From positions 186,001-250,000 of the forward strand of contig CAVQYC010000002.1 in assembly GCA_963717985.1 (NCBI GenBank): a stretch of DNA of 64,000 nt, written 5' to 3'. The DNA is from BOG-1155 sp963717985 (lineage in GTDB: Bacteria > Desulfobacterota > Syntrophorhabdia > Syntrophorhabdales > WCHB1-27). Numbering within the stretch: position 1 is the stretch's first letter; each line of letters begins with the position of its first letter. This document shows positions 22,810-31,583 of the stretch, piece after piece. The translations under genes and the position numbers were made by a program. The notes beneath the pieces are model-generated. The model was not told the origin of the DNA. It ran no database searches and worked only from the letters and a program-made list of their open reading frames with translations.

Positions 22810-25304
22810 TCCTCCCTGAGCTGCATATGGGGATAGGTGCGCAGCACCTTCCAGATGGGATAGAGCGCCGCGCCCGTGCTTGCGAGGGCCGCGGTGATGC
22901 CGGCGGCAAGATAGGGTCCCCATGCGGGATAAAAGAAAATCGTCCAGTTGAAGCTCCTGAGGTTGATCACCTTTATCAGTATCACGGCGAGGATCGTCCC
23001 GATGAAGACGCTCAGCACAAAGCTCACCATGCCCATACCAAGGCCCTCCAGGAACGTCATAGCCGCGACCTGTCTCACTGAAAAGCCGAGGGCCCTGTAG
23101 ATGCCGAACTCACGCTGCCGTTCGATGAAGAGGGTGAGGAGGGCGCCCGCTATCCCGAAGAAAGCGACGATAATCGCCAGCATCCTCATCGAGCGCGTAA
23201 CAGCGAAGGTGGAATCGAAAACGGAGAGGATCCTGCCCCTCAGCTCTCCCTGCGTGAAAGCCGGCAGACCAAAGCGGTAAGCCTTCACCCTCACCTCGTC
23301 GATGAGCCTTTTCCGGTCAGGGTTGGCCCGGTCAATGAAGACCCCGACGCTGTTGATGGTATGGTCGCCGAAGACAGCGATGTAGGTGGAGCGGTCCATC
23401 ATGATCAACCCGTGCTCCGTCGTGTAGTCGTAGAACGCGGCCGCTACCCTAAGGCGCACCGGTCCCGCGAGGCCCTCCAATTCGACTGTATCCCCAGGGG
23501 AGACTTTGAAACTCCGGACAAAGCTCTCGGAGACGATCACCTCTCCCTGCAACACCTGCTCCCAGTGCTCGTTACCCCCCTTGAGCCAGCCGAAATGGGT
23601 GTACTTTTGCAGGACATCGGCACTTACCGCGGCCACGGAGATAGAACTCCCCTTGTAGATCAATTGCGCGTTCCTGTACGGGTCGACCCCGCCCGGACCC
23701 GGCATGGCCGACAGTTCCCGATAGAACTCCTGCGGGACCTCAATCCCCTCGGAAGTGCTGCCGATGTAGATGTCGGCCCTGAGCTGCGTATCCATCCACC
23801 AGATGAGCGATTCCCGAAAGCTCCCTATCATCGAGCCGAGACCGACGGACATGGAAAGGGCCACGGCAAAGGCAGCAATGGCGACAGCGGTTCGGCTCAG
23901 GTTCTGCTTTATGTTGTCGGCTGCCATCCGCCCGGGGAGGCCGCCTAAAAAGGTGAGCGCGCGTTTGAGGAAGGGGGCCGCGCTGACGAGGAGCATGCCC
24001 GTGAGAAGGCTTGAGCCGAAGAGGAACGAGAACGCAGCGGCAAAGCCGACATACACGTGCAGGGATGAGAGCATAAGGAGCACGAGGGTCAGGCCAAGAG
24101 TCGCGACACCCACCGAAGCGATCCTCTTGGTTCCCGCTATGCTCCTCCTCGTTGTTGTTTTTGGCTGAAGTATCCGTATGGGATCGACGCGCGCCAGCTC
24201 TAAAAGGGGGAAGATGCTTCCGAGGAGACTTGCGGAGCAGCCGAAGAAGGAGCCGATGGCGACCATCGACCACGACCACGGCAAGGGCGCGGGCTTCAGG
24301 AAAAAATAGAGATTGCTGATTGTCTGGCCGACGAGACCGGTGAGGAAGCGGCTCAGGGCGTAGCCTAACAGGCCGCCCACCAATCCTCCGGTGAGGCCGA
24401 AGATGAGTATCTCCGTAAGGAAGGCGGACGCGATCTCACGCCTGCTCGCCCCAAGGCTCATAAGTATTGCCGCGTCCTTTCTCCTGCCTGCGATTGTAAA
24501 CATGGTGGTGTTGTAGACAAGAAAGACGCCGACGAAAAGGGCGATGAGCGAAAGGGCTTCGAGGTTGAGCCGGAAGGCAGCCAGCATGCCCGCATATACC
24601 TGCTCCTTCTGTTGTTTCGACTGGACCCTGAACCCTTGCTCGTGGCGGGAAAGGAAGGATGCCTCATCCCGTAGTACCAGGTCGACGCGGTCGATCTCTC
24701 TCCCGAGACCGAAGAGGCTCTGGGCGTGGCCTATGTCCATGACGATGAGCGGTTCGGGCGACGGACTCGGAAAGGTGGCGATGAGCGTGAAGACGCCCCT
24801 TGAGGTCCGGACCGTGTCTCCCGCGCGTATGCGGAGGCGCGAAGCGGTCTGCCGGTCGATGAGGACGGCCCGTGGGTCGAGGAGGAAGGAGAACTTCCCT
24901 CCCCGATCCTGCCGGAGGTCCGTCGTCTCGTTTCCGGGGTTGCGGAATAGCTGAGGTCTCATGGCCCTGTCGAGGAAGGGGTCGATCCCCAGGAGGCGAA
25001 TGGGCTCTCCATTTTCCAGGCGGAGCCGGCGGTCTATTACGGGCGAGAAAGCGAGGACTGCCGGATCATCGATCAGACCGGCAAGCACCGATTCATGAAG
25101 CGGTCCTGCGGTGCGTTCGAGCGAATGGGTCGCCTTGCCATTTAGAAACTCGATTGCTCTGGAAAAGCTGAAGAGGGCCGCACGGGCGGAAAAAAGCATA
25201 CCAATCACCGCCGCGACGCCGCAGGCGATCCCGAGGACCTGAAGCAGGCTCAGGCTCCGTCTTCTTGCCAGGTGCCTGAGAAAGGCCTTCGCCACGATTT
25301 TCAA
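22806..25304 (-). CDS. FtsX-type ABC transporter permease (AttFG-like)
   Basis: 832 residues from a TTG start whose bases overlap the stop of the ATPase gene (TTGA). It has the MacB/FtsX layout: one N-terminal membrane helix, a large periplasmic domain (about 40-240), three helices, a second half with another helix and periplasmic domain, and three C-terminal helices. Two FtsX cores in one chain suggest a fused AttF/AttG pair. It probably exports or extracts a lipid or lipoprotein together with the lipocalin-like protein. The TTG start is inferred from overlap and position of the first helix (LKIVAKAFLRHLARRRSL). Confidence 0.88.
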   Translation of the reverse strand: MKIVAKAFLRHLARRRSLSLLQVLGIACGVAAVIGMLFSARAALFSFSRAIEFLNGKATHSLERTAGPLHESVLAGLIDDPAVLAFSPVIDRRLRLENGEPIRLLGIDPFLDRAMRPQLFRNPGNETTDLRQDRGGKFSFLLDPRAVLIDRQTASRLRIRAGDTVRTSRGVFTLIATFPSPSPEPLIVMDIGHAQSLFGLGREIDRVDLVLRDEASFLSRHEQGFRVQSKQQKEQVYAGMLAAFRLNLEALSLIALFVGVFLVYNTTMFTIAGRRKDAAILMSLGASRREIASAFLTEILIFGLTGGLVGGLLGYALSRFLTGLVGQTISNLYFFLKPAPLPWSWSMVAIGSFFGCSASLLGSIFPLLELARVDPIRILQPKTTTRRSIAGTKRIASVGVATLGLTLVLLMLSSLHVYVGFAAAFSFLFGSSLLTGMLLVSAAPFLKRALTFLGGLPGRMAADNIKQNLSRTAVAIAAFAVALSMSVGLGSMIGSFRESLIWWMDTQLRADIYIGSTSEGIEVPQEFYRELSAMPGPGGVDPYRNAQLIYKGSSISVAAVSADVLQKYTHFGWLKGGNEHWEQVLQGEVIVSESFVRSFKVSPGDTVELEGLAGPVRLRVAAAFYDYTTEHGLIMMDRSTYIAVFGDHTINSVGVFIDRANPDRKRLIDEVRVKAYRFGLPAFTQGELRGRILSVFDSTFAVTRSMRMLAIIVAFFGIAGALLTLFIERQREFGIYRALGFSVRQVAAMTFLEGLGMGMVSFVLSVFIGTILAVILIKVINLRSFNWTIFFYPAWGPYLAAGITAALASTGAALYPIWKVLRTYPHMQLREE

Positions 25305-25987
25305 AGGAGGAGCCTCGTCCCAGGGGCCTCTTCCCGCAGGACCCCATCCACCATCCGCAGCACGCGGTCCGAGTACTTCGCGGTCAGGGGGCTGTGGCTC
25401 GCCATGACAAGCGTCGTCGTCGATTCCCGGCATTGTCTGTGAAGGAGCTCCAGCACCTCTTCTCCCGTTCTGTTGTCGAGATTGCCCGTGGGCTCATCCG
25501 CGAGAATGACCACCGGGTTCTTCACCACGGCCCGCGCTATCGCCACCCTCTGTTGCTCCCCTCCGGAAAGCTCGTGAGGATAGCGGGCCTCTTTGCCTTT
25601 CAGCCCCAGGTCCGCAAGGGCCTTGATTGCCCGTTCCCGATCCGGAACGCGAGCAAGCTCCAGGGAGAGAAAGACGTTCTCGAAGGCGGTCAGGGTGGGC
25701 AGCAGGTTGAAGAACTGGAAGACGAACCCCAGGCGGAGACGGCGAAGGCGCGTACGGCCCGCTTCTCCGAGAAGATGAAGGTCCTGCCCGTCCACTTCTA
25801 TACTGCCCCGCGTGGGTTGGTCGAGCCCTGCGATGAGGTTGAGGAGGGTTGTTTTTCCGGATCCGCTCTTTCCCAACAGCGCGACAATCTCACCGGGGGC
25901 GATCTCCATGCTCGCCCCGGCCAAGGCACACGTCTCCTCGCGTCCATCCTGGCTGTACTGCTTCCATACGTCGATGGTCCTGATCAT
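25301..25987 (-). CDS. ABC transporter ATP-binding protein (LolD/MacB type)
   Basis: 228 residues. Walker A GKSGSGKTTLL, Q-loop FVFQFFNLLPTLTAFENV, signature LSGGEQQRVAIAR, Walker B VILADEPTGNLD and H-loop TLVMASH. It powers the adjacent FtsX-type permease. ATG 25987 (MIRTIDVWKQY) gives the usual N-terminus; ATG 26026 is an in-frame alternative with no better ribosome site. It is the first gene of a three-gene minus-strand unit. Confidence 0.92.
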   Translation of the reverse strand: MIRTIDVWKQYSQDGREETCALAGASMEIAPGEIVALLGKSGSGKTTLLNLIAGLDQPTRGSIEVDGQDLHLLGEAGRTRLRRLRLGFVFQFFNLLPTLTAFENVFLSLELARVPDRERAIKALADLGLKGKEARYPHELSGGEQQRVAIARAVVKNPVVILADEPTGNLDNRTGEEVLELLHRQCRESTTTLVMASHSPLTAKYSDRVLRMVDGVLREEAPGTRLLL

Positions 25988-26094
25988 CGACCCCAAGGTC
26001 TGCCCCTCCTGTTCTGAGTCAGGCATAGTATAAGTTTTTTTGCAAAGAGGGTAAAGCAGGGGCTTTTGGGGGCAACATTCCTCCTTAATAAGTC

Positions 26095-26118
26095 TTATAA
26101 GTCCTATAGGACTTATAA
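26095..26118. promoter_or_regulatory. perfect 24-bp palindrome upstream of the ABC operon
   Basis: Half-site TTATAAGTCCTA followed immediately by its exact complement. It lies about 70-110 bp before the ATPase start and 330 bp from the PilZ gene. It looks like an operator for a dimeric repressor. The rest of the 460-bp gap (25,988-26,447) holds no gene I can support, only a TTGACA at about 26,269 with a poor -10. Confidence 0.65.
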
Positions 26119-26401
26119 TCGCGCCATGCTTCACGAGCGGACCGCGGAGGTGTTGGGCCGTCGAAACGATGACAGTGTAAAGATTTTGTTCGGGCAAGCT
26201 TTCTTTAGGAAAATCGGCCCATTTTGTGTGTTTGTCACTTTTTAAGAGGATTATGTCCGGATGGGAGTTGACATGGCGCAAAAAGGTGTAAACATTTTAT
26301 GACAGGGGGTTGCTGAAGGCAAGAAGGCTCGCGATTTCCTATACGGTGTTTTGCGTTGTATGGAGCGGATGTTCTCGCCGCTGGCAGCGCTTTTCAGAAT
26401 A

Positions 26402-26428
26402 TGGTATATATCTTGCTTGCAAAGCAAG
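26402..26428 (+). promoter_or_regulatory. sigma54-type promoter and inverted repeat before the PilZ gene
   Basis: TGGTAT-N5-TTGC (26402-26416) keeps the exact GG-N10-GC spacing of -24/-12 promoters. It overlaps CTTGCTT-GCA-AAGCAAG (26412-26428), a 7-bp inverted repeat. The start would fall near 26,428, about 20 nt before the ATG, leaving AAGGAGG in the leader. Confidence 0.5.
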
Positions 26429-26447
26429 CATAAGGAGGTAAAAGGCC

Positions 26448-26936
26448 ATGAAGAAAGAGGTCACTATTTGCTTCCGCACGAGCGAAGAACTGCGCGGCGC
26501 CCTCGAAAAGGCGGCACGTGAGGACCGTCGTTCGCTTTCGTCGGCAATTGAGCTTATATTGACGGACTACCTGGAGAAGAACCACGAGTTTCCGCACCAA
26601 AAGGACCGGCGGCGCTTCGGTCGCAAACAGGTGTCCATACCCGCCCACGTGAAGGGCATAGATCCGGACAAGTTGGAACACGATGCGGTCATTCTCGATA
26701 TATCACTCAGCGGGCTTCGCGTTTCCCTGCCGAAAGAGTTGATGCAGGAGATTTACGAGGGGGAGAAGGAGTCCATGTTCGAGACCTGGTTTGTGCTGCC
26801 GCAGGAGCAGAAGAGCATACGGCTGGTATGCAGGCCCCAGCGGGTTGTTCCCGTCAACGGCAATATCCATGTAGGCGCCAGTTTCGTCGATTCGGACTTC
26901 ACGAATTATCAGCAGCTCCAGCAGTACCTCGTGTAA
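26448..26936 (+). CDS. RHH-PilZ fusion protein (putative c-di-GMP receptor)
   Basis: 162 residues. The N-terminal 45 resemble a ribbon-helix-helix DNA-binding module (VTICFRTSEELRGALEKAAREDRRSLSSAIELIL). Residues about 53-160 form a PilZ domain with c-di-GMP-type motifs RRRFGRKQ and, later, DISLSGLRVSLP. The combination suggests a regulator whose DNA binding responds to c-di-GMP. AAGGAGG lies 9 nt before the ATG. It stands alone, with a candidate sigma54 promoter upstream and a convergent pncB. Confidence 0.85.
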   Translation: MKKEVTICFRTSEELRGALEKAAREDRRSLSSAIELILTDYLEKNHEFPHQKDRRRFGRKQVSIPAHVKGIDPDKLEHDAVILDISLSGLRVSLPKELMQEIYEGEKESMFETWFVLPQEQKSIRLVCRPQRVVPVNGNIHVGASFVDSDFTNYQQLQQYLV

Positions 26937-26950
26937 ACGATTACCATGAC

Positions 26951-26983
26951 GCCTGCCGGTTGCCCCCTTGCGGCGGCAGGCGG
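26951..26983. terminator. hairpin between convergent PilZ and pncB genes
   Basis: CGCCTGCCG (26951-26959) pairs perfectly with CGGCAGGCG (26975-26983) across a 15-nt loop, occupying nearly all of the 48-bp gap between two converging genes. No T-run on either side, so it may be a shared 3' boundary. Confidence 0.55.
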
Positions 26984-26984
26984 G

Positions 26985-28742
26985 CTATCTGATCTCGGCG
27001 ACCGGGGCCTCCTGCATCCATAACTTGTGAATGGAGCGGTAGAGGTCCTCGTTGACCGAGACCTTGTAGGGCGTCGGGTTTATGGACCGCATATGGTCGG
27101 GGCGCATCACGGATATCTGATTGATCACGTATTCACGGACTGTGTCGAGTGAGGGGAAGGCATACGTTTGACGCCCGTCCCAGACGCATCTGAGCAGGGG
27201 GATTACATTTCTTGGTATCACATAGGCGCGCTTCGCCTCACTGAAGGGATGGAGACAAAGAATTCTTTCCCCGACTCCCGGAGCCGGTTTTCCCACTTCA
27301 GTCATCAGGTCGAGGAGGGGGTGCAGGTTTTCCCCGATCAGCCTGTATACTTCTTTCCTTCCGGGAATCGTCATTTTATCCACATCGTCGGAAAGTTTAA
27401 TCCTCGGATGACCGTTTACCGCCACAAGCTTGTAGACGCATCCCAGTGACGGTTGAGCCTGGCATGTCACCAGGTGCGTGCCTATCCCGAAAACGTCAAT
27501 CTCATGGCCCTGCTGTCCGAGGGACAGGAGGATCGATTCGTTGATATCGTTGCTGGCCATGATCAAAAGCCGCGCAAAAGACTCAATTGAAAACTTCTCC
27601 GCTATTTTTCTGAACACCGTTCTGGTTTCCTTCGAGAAGTAAGCCAGGTCGCCCGAATCGAGCCTGATGCCGATGGGCTTGTAGCCGATGTCGATCAGCG
27701 CAAGGGCCACGCAGATAAAGTTCGGCAGACCCGATTTCGGGGTGTCATAGGTATCGACGAGGGCGAGGAAGTTATCGGCGAAGGAGCGTGCATAAGAGAT
27801 AAACGCGGCAAGCTCCCCTTCATTGGTGTGCTGATAGTCCAGTTGGCGGCGATAGCGAAGCACAAGATCGACAAAATTGTGTTCCTTACCGTCCGGTCCG
27901 GCGAGAAAGGGGTCGGCAATCTCGTTGAGCCCGGCAAAAGAGCTGACGTACGAGTGTGCCATCGTCCCTTTTATAGGAAGTCCGAAGAGTTGGCCCGCCC
28001 GCACATTGCTTGTCCCGTTAAACCCGCCGATGTAGCTGTATCTTGAGGCCGAAACTCCCCCGTCGGGCCCTTGCGCCCGGCGAAGACCGAATTCGACAAG
28101 TCCCTTGTGTATGCCCGCGGCCAACCTGAAACGCGCGGCATTGGTGGCAATGAGACTGGGAAAATTCGTCAGGTTCAAAAACGTGGTTTCCTGCATCTGA
28201 GCGATGCCCAGCGGCCCTTCCACCCGGATCATCGGAATCCGGGGGAAAACGATGGTGCCTTCCGGTACCGCGTAGATCTTCAGCTCGGAGCAGTCGATGC
28301 TTTCCAGCCAGTCGAAGAAGGCGGGCTCGCACTTGGCCAAGGGCGCCGGTATCATTACGTCATCCTCCGGATATCGGGTCGGTTCCCAGGATCCAATCCC
28401 CCAAGGGTCAAAACGGAATTCTTCAGGGCCCTTCGGAGTCTCCCTGATAAAACCGTTTTTTAATCCGACTTCAAAACATCGCTGCAATTCCGCCTTTTGC
28501 TTTAAGTCGCCATAACGAAGATACGCGATATCCTCATCCGTAAATTTGAAGGCATGAAGCGACCGGATAACCTCCTCGAGGCCGGCAAAGATGGTAAATT
28601 CCCCGCCGAAGGGGTTCCTCCTGAAAAACAAATCGAATACCGCCTTGTCTCTGTGCTTGCCGCTCTTCCAGTATCCGTAAGCCATGGTGAGCTGGTACAG
28701 GTCGGTAAGCATTGGTCCGACAAAAGCGTTTGTTGGCCTCAT
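26985..28742 (-). CDS. pncB: nicotinate phosphoribosyltransferase
   Basis: 585 residues; makes nicotinate mononucleotide from nicotinate and PRPP in NAD salvage. Recognised from the opening MLTDLYQLTMAYGYWKSGKH, FDLFFRRNPFGGEFTIFAGL, the conserved Ser/Arg region GLRRAQGPDGGVSASRYSYIGGFNGTSN, and IGIRLDSGDLAYFSKETR. Length is nearer to eukaryotic NAPRT than to the short enterobacterial PncB. It converges with the PilZ gene and is divergent from the NifA-like activator; no operon partners. Confidence 0.93.
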   Translation of the reverse strand: MRPTNAFVGPMLTDLYQLTMAYGYWKSGKHRDKAVFDLFFRRNPFGGEFTIFAGLEEVIRSLHAFKFTDEDIAYLRYGDLKQKAELQRCFEVGLKNGFIRETPKGPEEFRFDPWGIGSWEPTRYPEDDVMIPAPLAKCEPAFFDWLESIDCSELKIYAVPEGTIVFPRIPMIRVEGPLGIAQMQETTFLNLTNFPSLIATNAARFRLAAGIHKGLVEFGLRRAQGPDGGVSASRYSYIGGFNGTSNVRAGQLFGLPIKGTMAHSYVSSFAGLNEIADPFLAGPDGKEHNFVDLVLRYRRQLDYQHTNEGELAAFISYARSFADNFLALVDTYDTPKSGLPNFICVALALIDIGYKPIGIRLDSGDLAYFSKETRTVFRKIAEKFSIESFARLLIMASNDINESILLSLGQQGHEIDVFGIGTHLVTCQAQPSLGCVYKLVAVNGHPRIKLSDDVDKMTIPGRKEVYRLIGENLHPLLDLMTEVGKPAPGVGERILCLHPFSEAKRAYVIPRNVIPLLRCVWDGRQTYAFPSLDTVREYVINQISVMRPDHMRSINPTPYKVSVNEDLYRSIHKLWMQEAPVAEIR

Positions 28743-28903
28743 ATATCTTCTCCTTTTTCTTAAAGCCGGCTATTTCATCCGGCTCCCTATCAGTGTAGTA
28801 GATAAGGCGAACGGTGACAAGAAGGGAATGAGCATTTGAGGCAAAGTTACCAGAATAAGACGTGGAAGACTTGTATAAGTGGAGACACGGTGAGGTGCAG
28901 CAG

Positions 28904-28931
28904 CAATGGCGTTCCTGGTGGAACGCCATTG
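28904..28931. other. perfect 12-bp stem-loop upstream of the NifA-like gene
   Basis: CAATGGCGTTCC (28904-28915), loop TGGT, GGAACGCCATTG (28920-28931). It lies between divergent genes about 75 nt before the activator's ATG, so it is not a normal terminator site; it may be an operator or leader structure. Confidence 0.6.
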
Positions 28932-29004
28932 TTATTACATGCAGGCTTGCGCTTATTTGCCTGACAGGCTCACGTCTTGCCCTGTCTTAGGAGGAACGGC
29001 AACC

Positions 29005-30546
29005 ATGAATGACCGCAGGAACCGGGAAGTAAAGGAGTTGTCCCTTCTTTTCGAGATCAGCAATAAGTTGAGCGAGGCCCTCGATCTCAAGACCGTCCTG
29101 AAGCCAATTCTCCAGTTTACGGCCGAGCATATGGGGATACTCCGGGGCACCCTCACCATTCTGAACAGAAACACCAGGGAGATCGCCGTCGAGGAGTCTT
29201 ACGGCCTTCGGCCGGAAGAGCAGGCGAGGGGCCGATACCGCATGGGCGAGGGGGTAACGGGCAAAGTGATCGACACAGGCAAGCCGATGATTGTGCCAAG
29301 GATCTCCGACGAGCCTATGTTTCTCGACAAAACAGGCTCCCGGCAGCATCTCAACAAGCACGACATCGCCTTTATCTGTGTGCCTGTCAAGATCGGCAGC
29401 GAGGTGATCGGCGCCCTTTCCGCGGACCGTCTCCAGAATGAGGATATTTCACTGGAGGACGATGTCCGTCTGCTTACGGTTATTGCCTCGACTATTTCGC
29501 AGGCCGTGCGCCTCCGTCAGCTCGCGCAGGAAGAGCTTGAGAAAATGAAGGAGGAGAACCAGAGCCTTCAAGACCAGTTGAAGAGCAGATACGGGATGAA
29601 GACCATTGTAGGCAGCTCAAAGGTCATGCAGAACCTGTATACGCTTATCGACCGGGTTTGCCGCACGAACGCCACGGTGCTTATCCTGGGCGAGAGCGGA
29701 GTGGGAAAGGAACGGGTAGCCCAGACCATCCATTACAGCTCTAACCGGGCCGATAAACCCTTTATCAAGGTAAATTGTGCGGCCCTGCCCGAATCGCTCA
29801 TAGAGAGCGAGCTGTTCGGCCACGAAAAGGGTGCTTTTACCGGTGCCACACGGTCTCGCAAAGGGAGGTTTGAAGCGGCTGAGGACGGCACCATCTTCCT
29901 TGACGAGATAGGCGACCTCCCCCTCTCCATTCAGACGAAGCTTTTGCGCGTGCTCCAGGAGAAAGAGTTCGAGCGGATAGGCGACAGCACCCCCGTAAAG
30001 GTGCACGCCCGTATGATCACGGCGACGAACAGGAACCTGGAAAGCCTTTTGAGCGAGGGGAAAATCAGGGAAGACCTATATTACAGGCTGAACGTCTTTC
30101 CCATCCTCGTTCCGCCCCTCCGTGAACGGAAGACGGATATTATGCTCCTTGTCGATCACTTCATCGAGAAATACAGCAAGGAGCACGGCAAGAAGATTGC
30201 GAGGATATCGACCACCGCGACGGACATGCTCATGGCCTATCATTGGCCGGGCAACGTGCGGGAGCTCGAGAACTGTATAGAAAGGGCGATTATCCTCACT
30301 ACGGACGGGGCTATCGAGAGCTATCACCTGCCGCCGAACCTCCAGATAAGCGACGGGACGGCATGGCATGAGGCGCGGGGCACGCTCAAGAACATCATCA
30401 TGAATATGGAACGGGATGTCATCGTTGAAGAGCTGAAGCGGACGCGCGGCAATATGGCCCAGGCGGCGCGGAGCCTGGGCATTACGGAGCGGATGATCGG
30501 GCTACGGGTCGAGAAATATAAGATCGACACGGCGAGGTTTAAGTAA
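29005..30546 (+). CDS. NifA-like sigma54-dependent activator with GAF domain
   Basis: 513 residues: GAF sensor (about 5-175), short coiled linker (LAQEELEKMKEENQSLQDQL), AAA+ sigma54 activation domain (about 200-430) with Walker A GESGVGKE, GAFTGA loop and DEIGDLP Walker B, then a Fis-type HTH (GNMAQAARSLGITERMIGLR), the NifA form. AGGAGG lies 10 nt before ATG 29005. It acts with RpoN on -24/-12 promoters; candidates in the window are at 26402, 55707 and 56804, but no link is shown. No nif gene is present here, so nitrogen fixation is not implied. Confidence 0.92.
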   Translation: MNDRRNREVKELSLLFEISNKLSEALDLKTVLKPILQFTAEHMGILRGTLTILNRNTREIAVEESYGLRPEEQARGRYRMGEGVTGKVIDTGKPMIVPRISDEPMFLDKTGSRQHLNKHDIAFICVPVKIGSEVIGALSADRLQNEDISLEDDVRLLTVIASTISQAVRLRQLAQEELEKMKEENQSLQDQLKSRYGMKTIVGSSKVMQNLYTLIDRVCRTNATVLILGESGVGKERVAQTIHYSSNRADKPFIKVNCAALPESLIESELFGHEKGAFTGATRSRKGRFEAAEDGTIFLDEIGDLPLSIQTKLLRVLQEKEFERIGDSTPVKVHARMITATNRNLESLLSEGKIREDLYYRLNVFPILVPPLRERKTDIMLLVDHFIEKYSKEHGKKIARISTTATDMLMAYHWPGNVRELENCIERAIILTTDGAIESYHLPPNLQISDGTAWHEARGTLKNIIMNMERDVIVEELKRTRGNMAQAARSLGITERMIGLRVEKYKIDTARFK

Positions 30547-30761
30547 TCCCTAGAATGGGCGGTCGGCCAACGGCATGGAGGGATCGCGATCTTTGCCCAC
30601 AGTAAATCACCTAGAAAACGTCCAACAATCGCTTGGGGGACGGTGCGGACGGGCGTGAAGAGGGACATTCAATTGTTCGATAACTCCAGCAAATGAAATG
30701 CTGGATGGCGTTCCTCATGCCCCTTACTCCGCACCTTCTCGCTCTTTTTGCTTTTGTTTTT

Positions 30762-31016
30762 CTACGTACTACCAAGGAGCGCTATCTTTTCGTACAGTGT
30801 CTCCGGGGTTACGTCGGCTCCATTCGGCCAGGAGATTGTCCCGCCTTCTATCGTTGCCTTTTGGAAAAATACCTTGTCTCGCAGCGGCTCAAAGACAGGG
30901 CCTCTTCCGATATACTCTGAGAAGTCTACGTCACCACTCTTGCCATCATCGAAGACAATACGATAGACAAATTCTCCCCGATACTCTATTCTTGTCACGT
31001 CGTTCATGTTCCACAT
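30762..31016 (-). CDS. DUF2442 protein
   Basis: 84 residues matching DUF2442 (YRIVFDDGKSGDVDFSEYIGRGPVFEPLRD, then ATIEGGTISWPNGADVTPETLY). Function is unknown. Genes of this family are often paired with a DUF4160 gene, as here, the partner ending 8 nt upstream. Such pairs resemble toxin-antitoxin modules in size and context, but this has not been shown. The partner is frameshifted. It lies at the left edge of an IS-rich stretch; 30,547-30,761 shows nothing else I recognise. Confidence 0.82.
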   Translation of the reverse strand: MWNMNDVTRIEYRGEFVYRIVFDDGKSGDVDFSEYIGRGPVFEPLRDKVFFQKATIEGGTISWPNGADVTPETLYEKIALLGST

Positions 31017-31024
31017 GATTCACC

Positions 31025-31284
31025 TCACTCCAGAGGAGCAATTTTCTTCACTTCCTTGCCTGCTTTCGCCAGTTCCCAATCTTCTTCAAGGTCGTTAAGG
31101 CGAATGTCTATCCACTCTCTTACGAGTCTCGTTGCTGTTTTTGAATTAAGGCTTCCTTTATAACGTTACCGTTAAAATCAAAAACGCCCCTGTATCCCTG
31201 GTACTCGGCGTGGAAGTGGGGAGGGTCATGTTCATCAAAGAACATTCTAATGATAATTCCAAAGAATCTGCAAATCTCAGGCAT
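31025..31284 (-). pseudogene. frameshifted DUF4160 gene
   Basis: The N-terminal frame reads MPEICRFFGIIIRMFFDEHD then PPHFHAEYQGYRGVF, the DUF4160 signature, and stops after about 46 residues. From about 31156 the next frame continues with GSLNSKTATRLVREWIDIRL and ends KKIAPLE at 31025. One missing base (a G in the run before the Gly-Ser codons) explains both parts. Joined, it would be about 86 residues, the normal length. A sequencing error is possible. It is the upstream partner of the DUF2442 gene. Confidence 0.8.
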
Positions 31285-31285
31285 A

Positions 31286-31583
31286 CACTGTCCTTCCCAT
31301 GTTCACTGCCAACCGACTTAAATAGACGGAATAAATTTTATCATATCCGACTGAAAAATACAGAATGCTTCTTCCGATGAAATGGCTGGGCTTTTTCAGA
31401 ATATCTGAATAATATCACCGCAAAATGAACTGCAACAAAAGTTAAGAGAAATTTCTGCACCACTTGTCTTCAACGCCGGAAAAAACCGGCCTCGGCCCGG
31501 CCTCTATCCATTCCACTATTACCATGGCAAAGAACATTCCGCCTGTGTCAATGAATTCACCTCGATCCGGTCCTCATGGCCCG
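31286..31583. other. AT-rich intergenic stretch
   Basis: About 300 bp with low coding appearance. On the minus strand a GC-rich segment (31486-31500) followed by six T (31485-31480) could be a weak terminator for the SDR gene. Nothing else seen. Confidence 0.4.

Noticed and set aside
29005..30546. NifA-like protein as evidence for nitrogen fixation genes here
   Set aside because: No nif structural genes in the window; GAF-AAA-Fis proteins of this type regulate many pathways.
30600..30700. GGGACGGTGCGGACGGGCG stretch as a REP/RAYT remnant
   Set aside because: No partner copy or palindrome strong enough to support it.
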